Of a stretch of DNA of 64,000 bases, positions 58,740-64,000 are shown piece by piece. The DNA lies in the NCBI RefSeq assembly GCF_900101265.1, contig NZ_FMZS01000007.1, positions 310,001-374,000 on the forward strand, read 5' to 3'. Source of the stretch: Massilia sp. PDC64. Its GTDB lineage: Bacteria > Pseudomonadota > Gammaproteobacteria > Burkholderiales > Burkholderiaceae_D. Made by a program: the position numbers and the translations under genes. Each line of letters starts with the position of its first letter. The stretch's first letter is position 1. The notes beneath the pieces are model-generated. The model had not been told where the DNA came from and ran no database searches. It saw nothing but the letters and a program-made list of their open reading frames with translations.

Positions 58740-58798
58740 GTTTGTTGCGTCGCAACAAGGGTGTCGGACTACAATAGCGCTTTTACGCGCTATTCATC

Positions 58799-59569
58799 AT
58801 GTTCGATTTTGCCCTGCTGGCCGTCGCGGCCTTCGTTGCCGGTCTCGTGGATGCTGTCGTCGGTGGGGGTGGATTGATCCAGATCCCGGCGATGTTCGCC
58901 ATGTTCCCTCGCGAGGTGCCCGCAACGCTGCTGGGGACGAACAAGCTGGCCGCAATGTTCGGCACGGCTGTCGCGGCCGTCAAATACAGCCGGCGTGTGA
59001 CGGTCGCCTGGAGTACGGCGGCACCGGCAGCGCTCGCCGCGTTCGCGCTGTCGTTCGTCGGTGCGTGGACGGTGACCCGCGTGCCGGGCGACTTCGTCAG
59101 GAGTTTACTGCCGCTGATCCTCGTGGCGGTGGCCGTGTACACGTACAAGAAGAAAGACCTGGGCGCCGTGCATGCGCCCGCCCACAGCGGCATGACGGAA
59201 CGGCTGCTGGCAATGGGTGTCGGCGCCGCCATCGGCTTTTATGACGGCTTCTTCGGTCCCGGCACCGGCAGCTTCCTGATCTTCCTGTTCGTCCGCTTCT
59301 TCGGGTTCGATTTCCTCAGCGCGTCGGCGGCGGCGAAGATCGTCAATGTCGCCTGCAATATCTCGGCACTGATCTGGTTCGGCTACAGCGGCCACCTGCT
59401 GTGGCAACTGGGCCTGCTGATGGCCGTATGCCAGATCGCGGGTTCACTGGTCGGGACGCGGCTGGCGCTGAAGCACGGCAGCGGCTTCGTGCGCAAGTTG
59501 TTCCTTGTCGTTGTCGGGCTGCTGATCGTAAAGACAGCGTTCGACACCTTCAAACGCCTGGGCTGGTGA
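58799..59569 (+). CDS. TauE/SafE-family permease
   Basis: A 256-residue membrane protein with about eight helices. It begins LLAVAAFVAGLVDAVVGGGGLIQIPAM, and in the second half has FYDGFFGPGTGSFLIF, the duplicated glycine-rich motifs of the TauE/SafE (YfcA-like) family of anion exporters, associated with sulfite, sulfonate or similar anions. It lies 59 bases after the hydrolase. Substrate unknown. A parS-like site follows at its stop. Confidence 0.92.
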   Translation: MFDFALLAVAAFVAGLVDAVVGGGGLIQIPAMFAMFPREVPATLLGTNKLAAMFGTAVAAVKYSRRVTVAWSTAAPAALAAFALSFVGAWTVTRVPGDFVRSLLPLILVAVAVYTYKKKDLGAVHAPAHSGMTERLLAMGVGAAIGFYDGFFGPGTGSFLIFLFVRFFGFDFLSASAAAKIVNVACNISALIWFGYSGHLLWQLGLLMAVCQIAGSLVGTRLALKHGSGFVRKLFLVVVGLLIVKTAFDTFKRLGW

Positions 59570-59570
59570 T

Positions 59571-59586
59571 TGTTTCACGTGGAACA
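59571..59586. other. parS-like site 1
   Basis: TGTTTCACGTGGAACA, one mismatch from the bacterial parS consensus TGTTTCACGTGAAACA. It lies 2 bases after the TauE/SafE gene, 1.1 kb from the perfect site 2. Confidence 0.85.
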
Positions 59587-59587
59587 G

Positions 59588-60634
59588 TCAACGCGACTTG
59601 TGTACTCGCGTGACGAGCGTTGGCAGATCCCATGCGCCTCCCGGCGTGATCTGACGGCACATGCCCGTCGTCTTGCCGGAGGTGTGAGCGAAAGCGCGGC
59701 CGTCCCACGTCCAGGTCGCGGTCGCAACGCAGTCGGCGATGCCGCGTCCCTTCTGGAATGAGGTAATGACGCCGTCGTCGTAATCGGTGGCGGATGTGGT
59801 GACGAGCACGGCGGAGTAGGGCGGCTTGGCGTCGACGACCCAGTAACCGTCGCCCGTGTTGTAGGCCGCGATCCAGCAGGTGTGGGACACGAGCAGCTTG
59901 TCCTTCGTGAAGCGACGGACCTCGAGTTCGCCGGCGGTCTCCGCCGTCGAGTCGAGCAGTTCGCAGTCGCCTTCCTTTACGGTCTTCCGCAGCGCTGCCT
60001 TGAGTTCGCGCGTTTCGGCCGCACTCAGCTTGATGGGGTTCTTGTCCTGGCTGACCGGTGCCGCCTGGATGTCGGGGGCGGGCAATGGTGGCAGAACATT
60101 TGATTCCGGTTTGCTTCCCTTGCGCACCAAGGCGCCGGGTGTGTCGATGCGGCCCTGGAACTCATCCATCTTCAGCAGCACGGCATTCGCGCCTGCCGTC
60201 GATATCGTCCACGTCGTCCCTTTACCCGTCCACGCGATGCGGCCGTCCTTCAGCAGCGCCGGCAGCAGGGTGCGGACTTGTGCATCGGTCAGCGTGAAGA
60301 GGGACGACTTCGGGTCCGTGCGAACCGTGCCGAGTGCGCGGCCGTCGATGGACATCGCGAGCTGGTCGGGCGCCGGGTGACGTTCGTCGTCGGCCAGTTG
60401 CAGTTCGACTTTGATCGGCTGGTTCGGTCCAGCCGCGCGCGTCAGCAGGATGGTCGCGTTCGGACCCTCGTCTTCTTCGTGATAGCCGGCGGCGCGGCAC
60501 GTTCTCGTGTTGTCGCAGGCGAGCTCCCAATCCTTATGGCTGAACGTCGTGGACGGCAGATCGGAGCGCGGATAAGCGCCGACGGTGGCGCTGGCGGCGA
60601 GCAGGATGCTGGTCAGATAGGGACGTTTCGGCAT
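59588..60634 (-). CDS. DUF1176 exported protein
   Basis: A 348-residue exported protein with signal peptide (TSILLAASATVGA). The mature part shows DUF1176 features: FSHKDWELACDNTRTCRAAGY, LLKMDEFQGRIDTPGALVRKG, GDCELLD, and a C-terminal half with CWIAAYNTGDGYWVVDAKPP and WTWDGRAFAHTSGKTTGMCRQ. Function unknown. The start at 60634 is chosen since the residues before it lack signal-peptide character. It is flanked by parS-like sites on both sides. Confidence 0.85.
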   Translation of the reverse strand: MPKRPYLTSILLAASATVGAYPRSDLPSTTFSHKDWELACDNTRTCRAAGYHEEDEGPNATILLTRAAGPNQPIKVELQLADDERHPAPDQLAMSIDGRALGTVRTDPKSSLFTLTDAQVRTLLPALLKDGRIAWTGKGTTWTISTAGANAVLLKMDEFQGRIDTPGALVRKGSKPESNVLPPLPAPDIQAAPVSQDKNPIKLSAAETRELKAALRKTVKEGDCELLDSTAETAGELEVRRFTKDKLLVSHTCWIAAYNTGDGYWVVDAKPPYSAVLVTTSATDYDDGVITSFQKGRGIADCVATATWTWDGRAFAHTSGKTTGMCRQITPGGAWDLPTLVTRVHKSR

Positions 60635-60678
60635 GGCGGCAAGGTAGAGTGAGTGTGGCGGAAAGCCTAACACGGCAC

Positions 60679-60694
60679 TGTTTCACGTGAAACA
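60679..60694. other. parS site 2 (perfect)
   Basis: TGTTTCACGTGAAACA, an exact match to the chromosomal parS consensus, the loading site of ParB. It lies between the DUF1176 gene and mnmG, 2.8 kb from parA. Confidence 0.95.
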
Positions 60695-60780
60695 AATCGT
60701 CGTTTTCGAGGCCGAGCTGAAGCCGCACGGAAAAAAGAATCTATAATCCCTTCTTAATCCTCCTCGCAACACACTCCATC

Positions 60781-62715
60781 ATGCTATTTCCGACAGAATT
60801 CGACGTGATCGTCGTTGGCGGCGGCCATGCCGGCACCGAAGCGGCGCTGGCGTCCGCGCGCATGGGCCAGAAGACCCTGTTGCTCACTCATAACATCGAA
60901 ACCCTGGGCGCGATGTCCTGCAACCCGTCCATCGGCGGCATCGGCAAGGGCCATCTCGTCAGGGAAGTGGACGCCATGGGCGGCGCGATGGCGATCGCCA
61001 CCGACGAAGCCGGTATCCAGTTCCGCATCCTGAACTCCTCGAAGGGCCCCGCCGTGCGCGCCACCCGTGCCCAGGCCGACCGCATGCTGTACAAGCAGGC
61101 CATTCGTTCGCGCCTGGAAAACCAGCCGAACCTGTGGCTGTTCCAGCAGGCCGTCGACGACCTGATGGTCGAAGGCGACCGCGTCGTCGGCGCCGTCACG
61201 CAGATCGGCCTGCGCTTCCGTTCGCGCGCCGTCGTGCTGACGGCAGGTACTTTCCTCGACGGGAAAATTCACGTCGGCCTGCAGAATTACTCGGCCGGCC
61301 GCGCGGGCGACCCGCCGGCGGTATCGCTGTCGTCGCGCCTGAAGGAACTCAAGCTGCCGCAGGGCCGCCTGAAAACGGGCACGCCGCCGCGCATCGACGG
61401 CCGCAGCATCGACTTCTCCGTGATGACGGAACAGCCGGGCGACCTCGATCCGGTCCCCGTGTTCTCGTACATGGGCAATACCGCGATGCATCCGAAACAG
61501 CTGCCGTGCTGGGTCACGCACACGAATGCGCAGACGCACGACATCATCCGCAACGGCCTCGACCGCAGCCCGATGTACACGGGCGTGATCGAGGGCGTCG
61601 GCCCGCGCTACTGCCCGTCGATCGAAGACAAGATCCACCGCTTCGCGTCGAAGGAATCGCACCAGATCTTCCTCGAGCCCGAAGGCCTCACCACCAACGA
61701 GTTCTACCCGAACGGTATCTCGACGAGCCTGCCGTTCGACGTGCAGCTGGCCATGGTGCGCTCGATGCGCGGCCTGGAAAATGCATTCATCCTGCGTCCC
61801 GGCTATGCGATCGAATACGATTATTTCGACCCGCGCGGCCTGAAGGCATCGCTGGAGACGAAGGCGATCCAGGGCCTGTTCTTCGCGGGCCAGATCAACG
61901 GTACGACGGGCTACGAAGAAGCGGCGGCCCAGGGCATGCTGGCCGGTATCAATGCGGCGCTGCAGACGCAGGGCCGCGACGCGTGGACGCCGTCCCGCTC
62001 GGAAGCCTATCTCGGCGTGCTTGTCGACGACCTCACGACGCAGGGCGTGGCGGAGCCGTACCGCATGTTCACGAGCCGCGCGGAATACCGCTTGTCGCTG
62101 CGCGAAGACAACGCGGACATGCGCCTGACGGAGATCGGTCGCAAGCTGGGCGTCGTCGGCGATGCGCAGTGGGAAGCGTTCGAGCGCAAGCGCGAAGCCG
62201 TCGCGCGCGAACTGGAACGGCTGCGTTCGACGTGGGTGAACCCGCGCATCCTCGCCGCGGCCGAATCGGAACGCGTGATCGGCCAGGCGATCGAGCGCGA
62301 ATACAACCTGGCGGACTTGCTGCGCCGTCCAGGTGTCGAGTACGACAAGCTGGTGACGCTGCAGGGTGTCGACGGCCAGGCGCTGGGCGGCCCGGGCGTG
62401 GAAGATCCGGCCGTGAAGGAGCAGGTCGAGATCCAGTTGAAGTATTCGGGCTATATCGACCGCCAGGCGCGCGAGGTCGAACGCCACGACCATTACGAAA
62501 ACCTGAAACTGCCGGAAAACCTGAACTATCTGGAGATCGCGGCACTGTCGATCGAAGTGCGCCAGAAGCTCGATAAACAGCGTCCGGAAACGCTGGGGCA
62601 GGCATCGCGCATTTCCGGAGTGACGCCGGCGGCAATTTCGTTGCTGCTCGTGCACCTGAAAAAACGCGGCGCGAAGGGTTTTGGGAGTGTCCCGAACGAG
62701 GAATCGGCCGCATGA
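60781..62715 (+). CDS. mnmG: tRNA uridine-5-carboxymethylaminomethyl modification enzyme MnmG
   Basis: A 644-residue FAD protein that, with MnmE, modifies the wobble uridine of several tRNAs. It begins with FAD-binding VVGGGHAGTEAALASARMG, then CNPSIGGIGKGHLVREVDA, RILNSSKGPAVRATRAQAD and GQINGTTGYEEAAAQG. Length is normal. Its stop overlaps rsmG's start (ATGA), the usual origin-proximal mnmG-rsmG-parA order. Confidence 0.97.
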   Translation: MLFPTEFDVIVVGGGHAGTEAALASARMGQKTLLLTHNIETLGAMSCNPSIGGIGKGHLVREVDAMGGAMAIATDEAGIQFRILNSSKGPAVRATRAQADRMLYKQAIRSRLENQPNLWLFQQAVDDLMVEGDRVVGAVTQIGLRFRSRAVVLTAGTFLDGKIHVGLQNYSAGRAGDPPAVSLSSRLKELKLPQGRLKTGTPPRIDGRSIDFSVMTEQPGDLDPVPVFSYMGNTAMHPKQLPCWVTHTNAQTHDIIRNGLDRSPMYTGVIEGVGPRYCPSIEDKIHRFASKESHQIFLEPEGLTTNEFYPNGISTSLPFDVQLAMVRSMRGLENAFILRPGYAIEYDYFDPRGLKASLETKAIQGLFFAGQINGTTGYEEAAAQGMLAGINAALQTQGRDAWTPSRSEAYLGVLVDDLTTQGVAEPYRMFTSRAEYRLSLREDNADMRLTEIGRKLGVVGDAQWEAFERKREAVARELERLRSTWVNPRILAAAESERVIGQAIEREYNLADLLRRPGVEYDKLVTLQGVDGQALGGPGVEDPAVKEQVEIQLKYSGYIDRQAREVERHDHYENLKLPENLNYLEIAALSIEVRQKLDKQRPETLGQASRISGVTPAAISLLLVHLKKRGAKGFGSVPNEESAA

Positions 62716-63359
62716 AGAATTTCGACCGAGCGGCCTTGTCCGCCGTGCTGGGGGAGGGCATCGATGCGATGCGTCTGGACGTGAGCCCGGCCCAGCAGGA
62801 CAAGTTGATGGATTACCTGGCGTTGATGTTCAAGTGGAATGCCGTCTACAACCTGACGTCGTTGCGCGACCCCATGCAGATGGTCACGCACCACCTGCTG
62901 GATTCGCTGGCGGCCGTGCCGGCGTTCGCGGGCGCGCAAAACGTGCTGGATGTGGGTTCCGGCGGCGGCTTGCCCGGCATCGTGCTGGCGATCGTGCGTC
63001 CGGACATGAAAGTGTCGATGATCGACACGGTCCATAAAAAAACGGCGTTCCTTACGCAGGTGAAGGCGGAACTGGGCCTGGCCAACGTCACGGTGTACAC
63101 GGCGCGGGTGGAGCAATTGCAGGTGAGCGACAAATTCGACGTCATCACCTCGCGTGCTTTTGCCGACCTGTCCGATTTCGTCAACTGGTCTTCGCACCTG
63201 CTGGCCGACGGCGGACGCTACATCGCCCTGAAAGGGGTGGCGCCGAAAGACGAGCAGGAACGGCTGCCGGCAGAGTGGAAGGTCGACAGGGTGCAGCCGC
63301 TGGACGTACCGAGGCTGGGCGCCGAACGTCACCTGGTATTCATCCAACGTTCCACGTGA
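62712..63359 (+). CDS. rsmG: 16S rRNA (guanine(527)-N(7))-methyltransferase
   Basis: A 215-residue SAM methyltransferase that modifies G527 of 16S rRNA. SAM-binding LDVGSGGGLPGIVLAIVRPD and the family stretches KWNAVYNLTSLRDP and HHLLDSLA are clear, with ITSRAFADL later. It overlaps mnmG by 4 bases; a parS-like site lies over its stop codon. Confidence 0.96.
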   Translation: MKNFDRAALSAVLGEGIDAMRLDVSPAQQDKLMDYLALMFKWNAVYNLTSLRDPMQMVTHHLLDSLAAVPAFAGAQNVLDVGSGGGLPGIVLAIVRPDMKVSMIDTVHKKTAFLTQVKAELGLANVTVYTARVEQLQVSDKFDVITSRAFADLSDFVNWSSHLLADGGRYIALKGVAPKDEQERLPAEWKVDRVQPLDVPRLGAERHLVFIQRST

Positions 63360-63363
63360 AACA
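63348..63363. other. parS-like site 3 over the rsmG stop codon
   Basis: CGTTCCACGTGAAACA, 14 of 16 bases identical to parS. Its TGA is the rsmG stop codon (63357-63359). It lies 113 bases before parA. Confidence 0.75.
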
Positions 63364-63392
63364 ATCCAGTCGAAGCACAAGCATATAAACTG

Positions 63393-63407
63393 TATAAACA
63401 GTTTATA
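63393..63407. promoter_or_regulatory. Palindromic candidate operator upstream of parA
   Basis: TATAAAC-A-GTTTATA, a perfect palindrome, flanked by two direct degenerate copies (TATAAACTGTATAAA at 63384, TATAAACCGTATAAA at 63420). The array fills the parA promoter region and suggests a repressor site, possibly for ParA itself. A matching palindrome lies at 19190-19204. Confidence 0.5.
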
Positions 63408-63475
63408 CCGTTACTACCATATAAACCGTATAAATCGTTTTAATGGTATTAACCGTATGACTGATAAAGGCATAC

Positions 63476-64000
63476 ATGGCGAAAATTTTTTGCGTAGCAA
63501 ACCAGAAGGGCGGAGTCGGCAAGACCACCACCAGCGTGAACCTCTCTGCCGGCCTCGCCAGGCTCGACCAGCGCGTGCTGCTGGTCGACCTCGACCCGCA
63601 GGGCAATGCCACCATGGGTGCGGGCATCAACAAGGCGGGGCTGACCTCGTCCATCTACGAGGTGCTGCTGGGCGAGGCGGACGTGGCCACGGCGCGCCTG
63701 CGCAGCGAAGCGGGGCGCTTCGACGTGCTACCCGCCAACCGCGAACTGGCCGGCGCCGAAGTGGAGATGGTCGAGCTGGAAAACCGCGAGCGCCGACTGA
63801 AGGATGCGCTGGCCAAGGTCGATGCCGATTACGACTTCATCCTGATCGACTGCCCGCCCGCGCTGTCGATGCTGACCCTGAACGGTCTCGTGTCCGCGCA
63901 CGGCGTCATCATTCCGATGCAGTGCGAGTACTACGCGCTGGAAGGCCTGTCCGATCTCGTGAACACGATCAAGAAGGTGCATGCGAACCTGAACCATGAT
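63476..64000 (+). CDS. parA: Chromosome-partitioning ATPase ParA (partial, runs off the right edge)
   Basis: The first 175 codons of a ParA/Soj-type ATPase. It begins MAKIFCVANQKGGVGKTTTSVNL with the deviant Walker A, then LLVDLDPQGNATMG and the Walker B-like FILIDCPPALSMLTLNGL. It acts with ParB and the nearby parS sites to segregate origins. It has the short N-terminus of chromosomal ParA, without the helix-turn-helix extension of plasmid P1-type ParA. parB would be expected just beyond the window. Confidence 0.95.
   Translation, partial: MAKIFCVANQKGGVGKTTTSVNLSAGLARLDQRVLLVDLDPQGNATMGAGINKAGLTSSIYEVLLGEADVATARLRSEAGRFDVLPANRELAGAEVEMVELENRERRLKDALAKVDADYDFILIDCPPALSMLTLNGLVSAHGVIIPMQCEYYALEGLSDLVNTIKKVHANLNHD

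Overview
The window looks like the chromosome of a GC-rich betaproteobacterium of the Oxalobacteraceae (Massilia/Telluria-like). This rests on protein character (CzcCBA pump, PutA with a neighbouring Lrp regulator, mnmG-rsmG-parA order), on the high GC and on parS sites; no rRNA marker is present. The mnmG-rsmG-parA run and three parS-like sites at the right end place the window near the chromosomal origin. No insertion sequence, prophage, tRNA, rRNA or CRISPR array was recognised.

Layout. 1-6.5 kb: end of a MOSC gene and a czcI-like/czcCBA metal-efflux locus on the minus strand. 6.5-26.8 kb: an accessory locus, the most interesting part of the window. 27-32.4 kb: a lipoprotein and TonB-dependent receptor pair, a small secreted protein and an orphan double-glycine peptide. 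32.4-41 kb: core genes (glmS, glmU, rsmD, coaD, a ferredoxin) with regulators, DUF1003 and a chemoreceptor. 41-50 kb: chalcone-isomerase-like protein, LysR, Lrp plus putA, ald, mtnN. 50.3-51.5 kb: a gene-free block with three phased copies of a DnaA-box-rich unit. 51.5-58.7 kb: GMC oxidoreductase, a complete branched-chain-type ABC uptake operon and an epoxide-hydrolase-like enzyme. 58.8-64 kb: TauE/SafE permease, DUF1176 protein, mnmG, rsmG and the start of parA.

The accessory locus combines three things. (i) A type I export machine: an ABC exporter with two cyclic-nucleotide-binding domains and an intact C39 peptidase (Cys316/His389/Asp405), an HlyD adaptor, a NodT-type outer-membrane lipoprotein and a PpiC foldase. 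(ii) Seven clustered small peptides plus one orphan 11 kb away, all with a leader of the form I(K/D)DL...LD..AM..(V/I)RGG; four cores share the motif NGSAF..GV..NNT.QFGQNN. (iii) A phospho-signalling set: a membrane Ser/Thr kinase with DUF4384, a PP2C phosphatase, a two-FHA membrane protein, an FHA-GAF-HD-GYP protein and a sigma-54 activator. A formylglycine-enzyme-like secreted protein without the catalytic cysteine pair is also present. The kinase/phosphatase/FHA set resembles the threonine-phosphorylation pathway of type VI secretion, but here it surrounds a peptide exporter and no type VI genes are visible.

Sigma-54 (-24/-12) promoter candidates lie upstream of both clustered peptide operons, the orphan peptide and a papain-like protease lipoprotein, with a weaker one before the formylglycine-enzyme-like gene. 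The working model, which is inference, is that the sigma-54 activator encoded beside the exporter switches on peptide production, while kinase/phosphatase/FHA signalling and possibly cyclic nucleotides gate export.
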